Positions 12,391 through 24,039 of a stretch of 64,000 bases of DNA are shown here, one piece after another. A program made the position numbers and the translations under genes. The stretch lies in contig OX485803.1 of the NCBI GenBank assembly GCA_950295325.1, forward strand, positions 15,748,001 to 15,812,000, written 5' to 3'. The notes below the pieces were generated by a model that ran no database searches, was not told where the DNA came from, and saw only the letters and a list, made by a program, of their open reading frames with translations. Source of the DNA: Polytrichum commune. Taxonomy: Eukaryota > Streptophyta > Polytrichopsida > Polytrichales > Polytrichaceae. The stretch's first letter is position 1; the number at the start of each line of letters is the position of its first letter.

Positions 12391-15118
12391 CATTAGGATA
12401 CATCATCTAGTAGGATAGGTGGACGCATTTGATCTCATGAACATTTTGGTATTTCAGTCACCTCTCTAATTTTTTTGGAAGATTTGGTTGCTCAAATTTA
12501 CTTAAATGTTGCATACATCTCTTTGTTGCACGTGGTTCAAATCCCTACAAAGGAGTTACCTTCTGTGCATAATATACCACAATAATACATTTATTCTAGA
12601 GCATATCCATCAATTTGAGCTTATTGGAAGGGATTTGAGTCCTTGAGACGATTGTCACAACTTTGTTCTCTCTCATTCATTTGATCGTTAACACCGCCAA
12701 TTCCCACGCATCCCTTTCAATTCTCTCAAAACTAAGGCAATATATTATGGCCCTTGGGGGCTTTGTGTTTATTCATTTCTTTAGATTAGAAGGTATGCTT
12801 TATATGATTATAGCATATTTGTAAAAGCTTTATAATGGTATGCTACACACCGCATTTGATGGAGAATTGAACTTGCTATTGCTCGCAAACTTTTGGAGCT
12901 GCTAAGATCTACCCAAGGGGTGGACTCTTCATATGAAACGTAAATGACGTGCGTGGGGCACTATGCAATTAAACCCCTATATTCGAAAAATGTATAGCAA
13001 AACTCCCGCTGTTTCGGCTCGAAAAGACCGAGTTTGGTTCAAATAGGCAAAGCGGAGTATTCAGCATGCCATAGAACTGAGCCGAGCATGCAATTACTAC
13101 GAAATTTAATATTATCAAGATGACTGTAAGCAATTTTTGCTTACTTTCTACTCAATTTGTCACTACGCGAACTTTGTTCCCAAGGACTAGCAAAATCAAA
13201 ATTACGAAATTCTTGAGTCATCTCAATAGGTTCAGAAACCACACGTTTCTGTGAATCATCATAACGTACTTCCACATATCCACATTGTAATTAGAAAAGT
13301 CAGAAGAAATGTAGCAAAACAAAATACCAAAAAAAGAAATAGTTTAAAAAAAAATGAAACAACCACAGGTCTTTTGTTGTAAGTTAACGCAACGAAAATA
13401 CTCAGTACTAAAAAATAATGGCCTAATTCATTATACATTTCGGTAAAATTTGCTTATAATTGACAAAAAAAATTTAAAAAAATTGCGTTTTCTAACGCGG
13501 GGCGGCTTCAAATATTTGAAATAAAAATCTTAAAAAAAAAATTAATCATTTGAATGTATACATACTAACTGCAGGCTAGAAAATGAACTTATATATTTAT
13601 ACTAATATTTTCAACTTAATGTGATATATGCATCTAGAATTTAGTATCACTCGGTCAAAATTTCGACCCTCGGCAACTTTGAGATTTGGCTAAATAGTGC
13701 ATGGTGCGGGAATTAGTTCCACCCTCACTAATTGGGATAATCAATGTAGCTCGGAACTCGTGGTCCCCATGTATGACCCAAATCTCGGAAGCTAAAGCAT
13801 TTTAATAACCCGACAAATGTTGCTGCAGTGCGAACGACATTTTTTTCCAGGCTCATTTGTTAGAACATATTTTTGAGAAATAAATACCAAAACAGGGTCA
13901 TGCTGATATTCGGCACAAATTCCATACTGGAGTCGTAATATAAGCACGCATATCATACAAATAATTTGTATCAATGGATATATTGATGCAAGTGGCTTAT
14001 GCTATGACTCCAACCTTACAATAACCGACTATGTTTATGAGCAACTTATAAGTTCACTTGATTGAAGCAATATCGTCATTAGGACATTTTGTGTAGAGTG
14101 CACCTCTCACCCACCATATTAAAAACATGCCCTGTGGGTTTGTGGTAAACTCATGTCAAACACGTCTTGCTAGATTCATTTGGGTCTTTGAAGCTAATTT
14201 CGATGTTAAATCAACAAGAATATCTACCAAGTAGAGTAGATCTCACATTACTGTGGGAAGTTCTACCTTCAACAACAAGGATATTCATCAGCTAGCTAGC
14301 AAACCACTATTTGCAAGGGTATAATTTGCACGAGAATTGTGGTCTATTTCACCATGCTGAAAACTCACTTGGATGCCACCAGCATTTTCTCTTCGACTTA
14401 AAATATAGCAACCTATCTTTGAATTTTACAAATAGGATCCAAGCTAAGAAGAGCTCATCCAAACTTAGTCTAGATATATATTTCTTTCAAGAGACAACTC
14501 ATCTGTGTAAAACAGAACCTTCAACCACTTCAGAATTCCGACAGCGATGGCCAGGAATAAACTCATATTCTGACATAAATTGATACTTTTGGTGTCACTG
14601 TGACACTTCACCTTCAACGACCAAGTTTTGACATTCAAACATTGATACTTTGTGATGATGCAGGGGCTTGACATGTATTGTTGTTGGAGGCTAGACAATC
14701 AGTGAAGTACTATAAAATTGACCACTGCAGGAAATTGCAAGTCTAAGAGTGATTCAACATCAGACTCGCTGTTCGGGAGACACCCTCCTCTCAATATGTC
14801 ACAGTGACACTCTATAAACGCTCAGGATGAGGACATCGGACGGCATTTGTTCATCCAAGAATAAATCATGGTTGAACTAAGAAATTCGAATTGAAAATCT
14901 GTTGTAGGGAATATAAGCTCCTACCTCAAACTCCAAATTTAACATTATGCTGACAAAGTAGAGTGGCAGGCTCCAAATCGTTCTAGGAAATTGGAAGGTT
15001 TTTGAGGGGGAATCTGCAAGTCCTTCAGAGTTCATAGAACGGTTTGTAGGTCCCCTGAACATCCTCAACAGGGTAATTGGACATTGAAGATCTGTACATA
15101 GCACAGATGATGGGTATG
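12391..15118. other. No recognisable gene
   Basis: AT-rich spacer. A palindromic TGTCACnGTGACA motif occurs near 14,593 and 14,800. I see no domain or supported exon. Confidence 0.45.
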
Positions 15119-15506
15119 TAGGCTTTATGTGGTCACTCTTCGTAATCAGACACCTATATTTGAGTGGTACTATTAAGTCAATATTAATCTATTAATCTTT
15201 AGAGGCAAGGCTTGTAGTTAAGAATGGACACTATAAGACACCTGTTATGATGGGACTATGAGCTCAAAAATAATGGTTCAATAATTAAGACAATGGAGAG
15301 GGTCTACGTGATCACTTAACAAGAAAAAGAGAATTTTCAATCTGACCTCTTATAACTATTGCATTTAACTCTAATTCTGAAACTTGAAATGAAATTCTTT
15401 GTAATTTGCAGTTGCTAATTGGATGAGACAAATCCTGGTCCGATCCAATGGGCCGAAAATTGTCTATGGAGTTGGAAGTGCCCACAACCAGGGCCACCTA
15501 TTCCAG
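15119..15506. repeat. Direct repeat, copy 1
   Basis: Begins near TATGTGGTCACTCTTCGTAA and runs through GACCTCTTATAACTATTGCA and TTGCTAATTGGATGAGACAA to GGGCCACCTATTC. The same order of blocks recurs at 16,068-16,433, about 950 bp downstream in the same orientation. Identity is moderate. No open frame is shared, so this is more likely an interspersed repeat than duplicated exons. Confidence 0.75.
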
Positions 15507-16067
15507 GCATATTCTTATTTCACCTTCCAGACATGCAAAGAGAATGCAGGATGTCTTTACCTTACAGGATTTTTGGGCCCTCTTGAATGTGATTGCTTCT
15601 CCAGCCAATCTACACATATATTTGCAGTATTTTGTAATTAATTTGTGTAAAACCTTATACGCTAAAGCAATTGGCAGAATGGCAACAGTCCTCCTCTATT
15701 GTCGTTTGTTTTTACTTCTTTCATTTCTGCAATGAAACACTTTTGTGTGTCTGTTCTTACATCATGCCTTTTGTTGCAACTAAACATCACTGATATTAAG
15801 AGGTAGAAATATATCCATCCTTACCTGTATGAGCATCCACAACGGAAACTTCATAGCAAGAGTGCCAAGTATTCAGTCTTTGGTTCTGCCCCAGCTACCC
15901 AAAGATCTTCCACTCTGTTCACCCTGTGATGGCTCTGAACTTTCCTTGGAGTTTATACAGTAAGGTAACACCTTCCATAAGAACTGAAGAGTACTGTGAT
16001 ATGAGTAGACTGGAACACTGGCAACATGGTGTTGTCTTCTGGATGCTTCATCTAGTTCATTAAGGTG
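15507..16067. other. Spacer between the two direct repeats
   Basis: 560 bp with no recognised domain or tract. Confidence 0.4.
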
Positions 16068-16433
16068 TGTGGGCCTTGATATGTGGTCACTCTTCTTAAT
16101 TGAACACCTATGTTTGAGTGGTACATGGCACGGCTTGCAGTCGTGAATGTACATCAAAAAAGACACGTGTTATGATGAAGATTACACTATGTGCTCCATT
16201 CTAGGTTCAATAGTTAACACAATTGAGAGGGCCTATGTGATCATTTAAAGAAAAAGAGCTTCTTCACTTTGACCTCTTATAACTTTTCCACCTCAACTCC
16301 AATTATGGACCTTGGATTGACAGTTTTTGTATTTAACAATTGCTAACTGGATATGACAATTCCGGATCCAACCCAACAGCCAAAAATGTCTTTGCACCTG
16401 GAAGTGCCCCCAATAAGGCCACCTACCTTGAGT
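16068..16433. repeat. Direct repeat, copy 2
   Basis: Partner of 15,119-15,506. Shared landmarks are GATATGTGGTCACTCTTC, TGACCTCTTATAACTTTTCC, CAATTGCTAACTGGATATGA and GGAAGTGCCC. Diverged by substitutions and indels. Confidence 0.75.
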
Positions 16434-17683
16434 CACACCAACTAATCTTCTCCAGCAACATGAATTTCAGCAGCTTCAAGATGTAGAATAATCTTGCTAT
16501 AACCAATACCTGTTGCATTATCAATTGTTAGATTTTTCTGTGTCATTCTTGGCAAGTCTAATCTCATGTAAGTATTCATACCTGCCAACTGTTCAAATAT
16601 ACCCTGTCTAAATACTTGATTGTAATAGCATATATGGAGTATGCATATATGGAGAAATGAAAGGGAGTGTGGGACAGTAGCATTTTGTTGACGAGGTGCA
16701 GTTAAATAGCACGTAAGTAAAGAGAAGATGAATTGCAGCAATTGAAAGCTCAATATCATGCCACAAAACTCATATCCAAATCTACTAGGAAGCTATGGTC
16801 AGCGAAACAAGTACCTTGTGCTAATATATGACGTCAACACTTTCATTCATGGCTTTCTACTTTCTTTACAATCTCCAGCAAGGTTCATCTTTGCTCACAG
16901 TTGCCAAAATGTCTGCAAATTGTTCAAACCCTGGGGTGCATGTTCTTAAAACAGAAACCCTACTGGAAACCACAGTGGTGCGTGATACAACCTCGTGTTA
17001 CGTCTGATGCGAGTTCGATAATGCTTCCGAGAGGAGGCCAAGGTGTACAAAAACTCGTACTAAAAATTATGTTTAAGTGCATAGCGGGGATTTTTTCGCA
17101 ATAATTATTTGAGCTGTTATGCAAAAGATTGGCTTGATAGTGGATGAGCCAGGTCTCAATCACTTCATTGGTGTAACATTCAATGCAACATAAAGAGAAG
17201 GAAACACTGTAAAGTAGTTCGACATGGATAAATTGCTCTTAAGTTGGACATGGTGAATGTACTAGAAATTTGTGACATTGATACAGTCTTTATAAATAAA
17301 GACTAACAACATTCGTTATGACGTGGGAGGTATTAATAGAGAAATATGGCATTGCCAAAAAACATCCACGTCAAATTGCAAATGTAGGTAAGATACTCTA
17401 GTTTCAAAGTAGCAGATGCTCTCATTTCTCTCGGTTGCGGATACACAGTTGAACTCCAGACATGTCATGGTTTTGTAATCTACAAGTTCTGGGTCTTATG
17501 TAGAAATTTTTGGTTCACGTGTTGGTTCATTCCTTTTCTTCTGCAAACACGAAGGGAAATTTCTACAACAAGGGAGCCTTCATTGCTGACTAATGGACCC
17601 ATCATTCCATTTAATAGCTTTCTTCCATAGCTGATAAAAGGACGTAAGACTCAAAATTCGGCTTGAATGTTTTCTTTCTGCAG
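16434..17683. other. No recognisable gene
   Basis: Short unsupported frames only. A possible terminal exon follows at 17,684. Confidence 0.4.
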
Positions 17684-17769
17684 ACCCAAACGAGTGGAAT
17701 GGGAAAACTCACTATGTTGCGGTGGATGGGGATTGTGCTATTGAGCAATTTGTATCCGTAAAACGCTGA
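17684..17769 (+). CDS. Possible terminal exon, product unknown
   Basis: A good acceptor (TTTCTTTCTGCAG, ending 17,683) is followed by an open stretch reading PNEWNGKTHYVAVDGD, then CAIEQFVSVKR and TGA. The composition is protein-like rather than AT-rich drift. I could not connect it to upstream exons or to a known family, so it may be a real last exon of an unmodelled gene, or chance. Confidence 0.2.
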
Positions 17770-18155
17770 ATCGTTCTGTCACAGCCACATGAAAGAAAGA
17801 GAAACAATTCAGAAGTAAATATGTTTAAGTAATTTTTATTATTAGTCTGGTCTCAAATGTACATTAACTCCCGCATATACACACAAAAACCTTCTCTCAT
17901 TTTCACCAAACTCTTAGATCGCACCTTCTAACAGCGATTTCAGATACCTACTCTGGTGAGTCTGCTCAATGGCAGATACAATTTCATCGTTGTGCATGTA
18001 TCATGTACCTCAAAACGAACATTTTGAGGAACGGATTGCCCCAGGTTATCTGTACTTCAGATCTCAACACCAATATATAGAACATAAACTGGCTTTGAGG
18101 AGCTGCTGCATTGTCCTGAATAGATTTACGTCATCCGTGTCATGTCCCCTCCAAT

Positions 18156-18677
18156 TTATGACGACCCATCCTCTAACGATGCTGGAGCTTGACCAGTACC
18201 TCCCTGTTCCTCTCCGACCTCAATGTTCCGGGGCTGGAAAGCTTTGGCCTCGACTTTGGGCACTGTAATGGTAAGAACTCCGTCGTCCACCTTCGCCTTC
18301 ACGTGATCCAGGTTGGCATTGTCGGGGAGCTTGAACCTGCGCATGAATTGGCCGCGACTGCGTTCCACGCGGTGCCACGTGTCCGTCTTCTGCACTTCCT
18401 CCTTGCTTCGCTGACCGCTGATGCTCAGAATCCTCCCATCCTCCACCTGCACCTTAATCTCCTCCTTCTTCAAGCCCGGCAGGTCGGCTTTGAAGATATG
18501 CTCCGTCGCAGTTTCCTTCCAGTCCACGTTGGTGCTGGCCACCGCACGGGCGTCCCGCGCGAAAGAGCTCGCAGGGCTGGATTCGTCGAAGAAGATCGCC
18601 ATTGTCTGCACGGGGTCGGGAATCATGTCCCACAGGCTGTTGCTCCGGCTGCTGCCAAAGAACGGCGCAAGTGCCAT
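18156..18677 (-). CDS. Small heat shock protein, class-I-like (173 aa)
   Basis: ATP-independent holdase chaperone that binds unfolding proteins under heat stress. The 173-residue product has a short variable N-terminus (MALAPFFGSS). An alpha-crystallin domain spans about residues 50-140: it begins VDWKETATEHIFKADLPG, includes EDGRILSISGQR, and ends DDGVLTITVPK. A C-terminal I-x-I/V motif (IEV, residues 152-154) mediates oligomer assembly. There is no signal or transit peptide and no KDEL, so a cytosolic, class-I-like location is inferred. The first in-frame ATG is at 18,677; codons further upstream lack ATG. The length is close to the family norm and the gene is intronless in its coding part. 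Heat shock elements and a TATA box lie upstream. The tail after IEV is longer and more acidic than in typical class I members. Confidence 0.93.
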   Translation of the reverse strand: MALAPFFGSSRSNSLWDMIPDPVQTMAIFFDESSPASSFARDARAVASTNVDWKETATEHIFKADLPGLKKEEIKVQVEDGRILSISGQRSKEEVQKTDTWHRVERSRGQFMRRFKLPDNANLDHVKAKVDDGVLTITVPKVEAKAFQPRNIEVGEEQGGTGQAPASLEDGSS

Positions 18678-18702
18678 CGATGACTTGACCAATAACAAGA
18701 AC

Positions 18703-18763
18703 CTGACTGATTGAAATATCTAATCCGGTGCAAGACAACTAAATAGAACTCTAGACTACTTAC
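18703..18763 (-). other. Candidate 5'-UTR intron of the small HSP gene
   Basis: On the minus strand a consensus donor GTAAGT begins at 18,763 and an acceptor TCAG ends at 18,703, just 25 bp before the ATG. Removing 61 bp would be short for a plant intron, so the call is tentative. Confidence 0.25.
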
Positions 18764-19065
18764 GCACAGAGCACAATCACACTCGGGAAGCTGCGGTGAT
18801 TGAGAGTGCAAATGGATGCAAATGCGAACCAGGACTTAGACCTAATTTCGATGTCAACGCTTTCTGCCAACGTACAGGGAACAACTAAAGATTGGGATAA
18901 CAGTAATCGAGCTTTCAGACCTTGAGGAGCGCGATCTGCTATTAACCTAGTAAGCACGATCTCTATCGAGAAGCACTAAATTGAGGTAGAAAGAGTAGAT
19001 GCAATTCAGAATGATGCGTACAAGAAGATTGATTTTCGAATGAACAAGGCTGAGGCCATGAACGC

Positions 19066-19073
19066 ATTATATA
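19066..19073 (-). promoter_or_regulatory. TATA box of the small HSP gene
   Basis: The minus strand reads TATATAAT. It sits about 33-60 bp downstream of two heat shock elements, the spacing seen in plant heat-shock promoters. It implies a start near 19,035-19,040 and a leader of about 360 nt. Confidence 0.6.
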
Positions 19074-19105
19074 GGATTAGGAGAAGCGAGGCGAAAACGA
19101 ATGCA

Positions 19106-19118
19106 GAATTCTCTGGAA
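19106..19118 (-). promoter_or_regulatory. Heat shock element, proximal
   Basis: The minus strand reads TTCCAGAGAATTC: three alternating units TTC-nn-GAg-nn-TTC with one mismatch, which fits HSF trimer binding. It is 33 bp upstream of the TATA box. Confidence 0.5.
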
Positions 19119-19140
19119 ACCGAGAGATTGTTCGTGTCGG

Positions 19141-19153
19141 TTCTCGGAGCTTC
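19141..19153 (-). promoter_or_regulatory. Heat shock element, middle
   Basis: The minus strand reads GAAGCTCCGAGAA: units GAA-nn-TcC-nn-GAA, one mismatch. Confidence 0.45.
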
Positions 19154-19206
19154 GGTACATTGCTTGTATTCAAGAAGAGTGGAGAACAGTGTGGAATGAT
19201 GGACAA

Positions 19207-19226
19207 GGAAGACTCTGGAAGGTTCT
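19207..19226 (-). promoter_or_regulatory. Heat shock element, distal, four units
   Basis: The minus strand reads GAACCTTCCAGAGTCTTC: four alternating 5-bp units GAA-TTC-GAg-TTC with a single mismatch. It lies about 530 bp upstream of the ATG and 135 bp upstream of the TATA box. Confidence 0.55.
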
Positions 19227-19259
19227 AGGGAAGCAGCGTCTGGCATATAACATATCATC

Positions 19260-19984
19260 TATACATTCATAGTCATTCATCACTTCATCCGGCCTTCATC
19301 CTACCAAGTGTGCACCAAGCATTCATCCAAGTTTTGATTTTCTTTTACTTTACTAGGATCACAAGCCTAGGGTGCCCTCCTGAAGTGTTGGCCGGTGATG
19401 ATAATATGAGCATTCGGATCAGGTTTTTCATTAACTTATGAACTATATCATTTCATCTATACATACATAGCCAAATTCATCACGTCACCCGGCATTCATC
19501 CTACTAAATGTGCGCCACAAGTTATAATTTTGTTTTGATTTAAAGGATCACCTTCCAAACTAGAGGCACAAAACATAACATGCGTGTTCTCCTTCCCCCA
19601 AGCCATGTCTACCGTAACACCATAGCAAGTTCATCACCTGCCGCACGAATATTTAATTTTTTTGAAAAAATAAGGTTTGCATTCCAAAAATAGATTTTTT
19701 TGAAATTCGTCTTCTCATTTATTGGATTAAAAATCATTTGTGTGTAGGGTGGGAAAGATGTGCAGAAATTTCATCCTAATTGCGTTTTTCATTCATTTAT
19801 GGCGGCCCAACTTGTTTAAACCTAAGTCATTACCCTAATCTTGCTTAAGTGCTTTCCTTTAAGTTGTTGTAGAGTGTATTTTTCTGCCCTTTCCACTCTT
19901 GTATGTATTTCTATCTTCTTGTGCTTGTGTATGAGAGAAGGTTTAACAATGGCACCTAAACAACAAATAATAGATTTTGCATTT
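19260..19984. other. No recognisable gene
   Basis: Two short related blocks (CATCACTTCATCCGGC near 19,277 and CATCACGTCACCCGGC near 19,476) form a diverged tandem pair of about 200 bp. Nothing else is supported. Confidence 0.4.
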
Positions 19985-21758
19985 GTTTCCATTACAAGAG
20001 AGGAGAGGGGGGTCGAAATTGAGAAGGAGCTTTCTACTTGGACCAGAGGTTGGAGAGGGAGCAATCGAGGCCAATCAAAGAGATTTTCAAGCGGCCAGTG
20101 GGTAGACCAAGACAAACGGAGAGAGTGTTGTTGAAGCCAAAGGTGGAGAAGATGAAGAGATCAGTGGGCACAAAGAAGGTTAGAGGTTCTTATACAAACT
20201 GGTTTACTCCTATTCTTTGGCCTCCTATTTTCAATGCAATGAAACAACATAGAAGTATAGGAGGGGCATGGAATTTCTTAAGGTCAGCCTATAGGAAACC
20301 TGGAGATTTCTCTTGTGTGTATGACAATTTGTCTAAAAGCTCCATGAGATAATGGTTTCATCCAAATGGAGACTTGAAAGATACATACAAGCGATGTGTG
20401 AAATTTGACACTTAGTTTTCCAAATCCGCCCAACATTGCCCGATTTTAGACTTTCATCCTCTCTTGAAAAAAGAGATTTGTGCAATTTTAAAGAAGATGA
20501 GAAAGGCAGGGCAACCTCTCTATGCGGTTTGTATCTAGCCATTGATCAAGGCTATCATCCTTGACAAAGCTCCGCATATCCTTGAGGGTACACATTCTAC
20601 TGCCTTCAAAATATCTTATGAATGGACAAAATATTTTGTGAAAGCTGAGCTGAACTGGAGTTACATGGCTGCAACTACTGCAGTTGGTAAACTGCCAAAA
20701 GATTTCGAAAAGCAAGGCAAGACAATGGCACAACATTGTGCTTACTTAGTCAAAGTCCACAACATACCCAAGGAGTTGGTTGTGAATACTGACCAAATAT
20801 GCATTCATTTAGTTCCTATATGAGGATCAAGGACATGGGAGACTAAAGGAAAAAAACACATTAAAGTACATGAGATAGAAGACAAACGTCAAGTTACAGT
20901 TACTGTATCTTATACAGCAAACATGTATTACCTTTCCAAGTCATTTTCCAAGGTACCACCACAAAAACTTTACCTAAGCTTGAAGGGGGTAGAAAAGAGT
21001 GTGAATTGTCTGGATGGAACATTTCCTACAGTTACAATCACTGGTCTACACTAGAGACATGCAAAGAGTTTGTTGAGAAGATCCTACGACCTTACCTAGA
21101 TGCACAAATCCAGCAAATGACACTCCCATCAAATCAAGAGATGATATGGCTTATTGACTGCTGGAGTGTACACATTTGTAAAGAATTTCGAGATTGGATG
21201 AAGACACATCATCCTGAAATTTTTGTGCTCTACATACCAGCAAACTGCACAAGTATCTATCAACCAACAGATGTAGTCATTCAACGTCCTTTCAAACATG
21301 CATTGCGCCAAGAATTTAACAAGTTTACTATGGACACTATTTCAAGCCAATTGAAAGGAGGGGAAGATGTGCAAATGGATTTCAAGATGAACAAGTTAAA
21401 GCCTTACTTATGTCATTGGTTTTACAAGGCTTAGATCAATGTCTCAAGCATGACTGACATGATTAGCAAAAGATGGACACAAACATGTTTATTAAGAACA
21501 TTTGATAATGACTTTAAAAAATAAGCTATGTTAGATAATATGGTAAGACCATTGTTTAATAGCAATGAAGTTGAAGTAGAGGCATGTAATACAGAGTGTA
21601 ATGAGGACATCGACGTTGAAGTCTCTTTAGAGACTGTGATGGAGGAAAATCTTACAAGGGTGGTTGAATTGTCCAAAACAGTCAACTCAAACAAGATGGT
21701 ATCAATAAGCTTGCAAGGAGGAAGACTTGACAGCTCTACTAAAGTAAGTAGTTCTTAA
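19985..21758 (+). pseudogene. Broken pogo/Tigger-type DDE transposase
   Basis: A decayed reading frame of a DDE_1-superfamily transposase. A basic segment KRPVGRPRQTERV (near 20,090) is followed by GSYTNWFTPILWPP and HRSIGGAWNFLR. The middle contains AAELNWSY-like sequence and VVNTDQICIHLVPI, the block with the first catalytic Asp. After a frameshift near 21,010 come WLIDCWSVH (second Asp), HPEIFVLYIPANCTSIYQPTD, RPFKHALRQEFNKFT and an acidic tail to 21,758. At least four in-frame stops (about 20,350, 20,413, 20,536 and 20,821) plus the frameshift show it is dead. I could not identify terminal inverted repeats around it. Confidence 0.8.
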
Positions 21759-24030
21759 AAGTATTTATAAATGTAATTTTATATTAGTTTGAGCATATTT
21801 ACACTACCATCAAATGCTAACTTCATTAACTTGCATTACATGTAAATTGTCAAATCTGTGAATACATTCAATTACTTACAAGTTGTCAAATCTGTAAACA
21901 GATTTAACTTTTGTGCAAGTGTACATATAATACCTGCAAGGCACATCAGACATGCTAGTGACCAGCAACAGCCAAATCCAAGAAAAAATTCAACTCAACA
22001 TATTTTTTTCAACAGTGTAAAATTTTGTTCAAGACTCATAGACAAACAATCAAATATGAGCCTAGTTTTCTTGTAGAGTGTTTTGCCTACATATGATAGT
22101 TTATTCAATTACAACTACATACTGAAGCTACTCATGCATTGCAACACATGCTTCAAGATGCATCACATATCAAATACAAATCAAGCAACAAACATGCATT
22201 GTGGAATGTTTGCACTTATATCCAAGCAATAATCCTTACTTCTGCACACATGCTACATGTTACTCCACACAAATTCTATGCAACTTGCACATATTTATGT
22301 TTATAAGGGATATGTTCTGATCAAACTAAATGAAATCTTGGGGCTGGTCGAGCAGACTTCGGAAGCATCTGACCCTTCTTTTCAAACCATTATGGAGTAA
22401 GTACTAAGTGTATTGTTTCACACTTCCTCCTGCAGCTTCAACTACTGCTCTTGCACGCTCAGACATCCTGCTCACCTGATACCATGCACCAGATTACATC
22501 AATACCTGGAAGAGGCATATGTATCAAAATAAGTGAAACAATGATGGAAGTGAGGCTCACTTTGCCAAAGATGGCATGATTCCCAAAATTTCTTTTGAGT
22601 GAAATGTTCCTGGTCATCTGCAAGCACCACCTCTAACATCATTATTTCACTGCAATGCTTCACAAAGAACAGGGTAAGTAAGTCTCGCTTGCTGCTTCCA
22701 AATTATTAACATTTTACACTTAGTAACAAACTTCTACCAAAGGTGGATATCATATCCAAACATCACTGCTTGAGTTTGGATGCAGCCCCACATCTAAGAC
22801 AACCACCAGAGTTAATATAAATTTGGTAGCACATGGGACTCTATTGACAATGAAATGAGGTGTATCTAGAAAGGATATGCATTTGTCCTAATCTGTGGCA
22901 ATACAATTTCTACATCTGAGAAAGATCCACTTCAACATGCAAATTGATCACTTGCCAAATCTGAACACAATGCCATACCAATAAGGACGCAAACCGCACA
23001 AGCTCCCAATAAACTGCAACACGAGAAGTCCTGTCTGTTTGGCTTTGATTTCTAGAACAACCATTTTCACCACCAAAAGAACTGAGCCAAGAATCACACT
23101 GCCAAAAGCACACAAAAATTCTTAAAGATTCCACACAATCTGTGCAACTAGGAAATGCCGCCAATTATATCACCTTTATATCTCACATATAGTAATCCAC
23201 CCAGTAACAGTACCCTTAACCATATCAAGACACTAAATACAATATGTGGTGTAGGTTTTTTGCAGTTCAAGATTAATCAAGACAAGAGTTGTTGGTCTTG
23301 CTTGATGCACTCATGAGGCCTTCATCATATCCTTTATCCTAAATTCCACCATTAATCATGTACATCTTGAGCTCTTGATTTGTTCTCCAGGCTACACATG
23401 GTTTCTTGAATGAAAGTAGAGAGTGCCTCTCTCCGTGTGAGAATCTAAGACTAAAGGAAACACACAAGACTGAGGTTTGCGTGGTCGTAAGCAACATTGC
23501 TTATACCTAAGATGCATTGCTTCATAGTCAAAATTCCTGAATTATGTCCAATTCATTTGCCTCAAGTCTTTTTTCATCATAATCCTAAACTCTTGTTCCA
23601 GTACCCCAGGTGTTAGTATAAAACTCTAACCTTCTCTACAATTCTAGTCTGCCGTATTTGATGGCTGACATCAGATTCCGAGCCGATTGCAGGCTCCATG
23701 CAGCCTGTCCATGCCCTTCGAGTATGCTATAACAACATTTGAGTCGTATGAGTGATTCCAGTTTGAGGCATAATGTTGAGGATGTTGCTGAGTAACGGAT
23801 TCCTCAAATCTCCACGATCTCTGCTGCTCCTACACAGAGTAAGGCTCCTCTGCACTGATTTGCCCATAGCCACAGCAACAACACTTACCACACCTTCTCA
23901 CTAGAAATAATACTCTCATCACAAGGTTAAGCTCCGCAAGCTTAACCCTGACACCGAGACAAGGACAATTTCGAGTCTGAAGATGTATCACCTGCACACT
24001 GGTATTTAAATCGCTCAGAACTTACTCAAC
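21759..24030. other. No recognisable gene
   Basis: AT-rich spacer. Only short frames with no recognisable domain; no strong repeat noted. Confidence 0.4.
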
Positions 24031-24039
24031 CTTTATCAA

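Noticed and set aside
18189-18714. Plus-strand frames opposite the small HSP gene
   Set aside because: Shadow of a GC-biased coding region; the minus strand has the recognisable alpha-crystallin domain.
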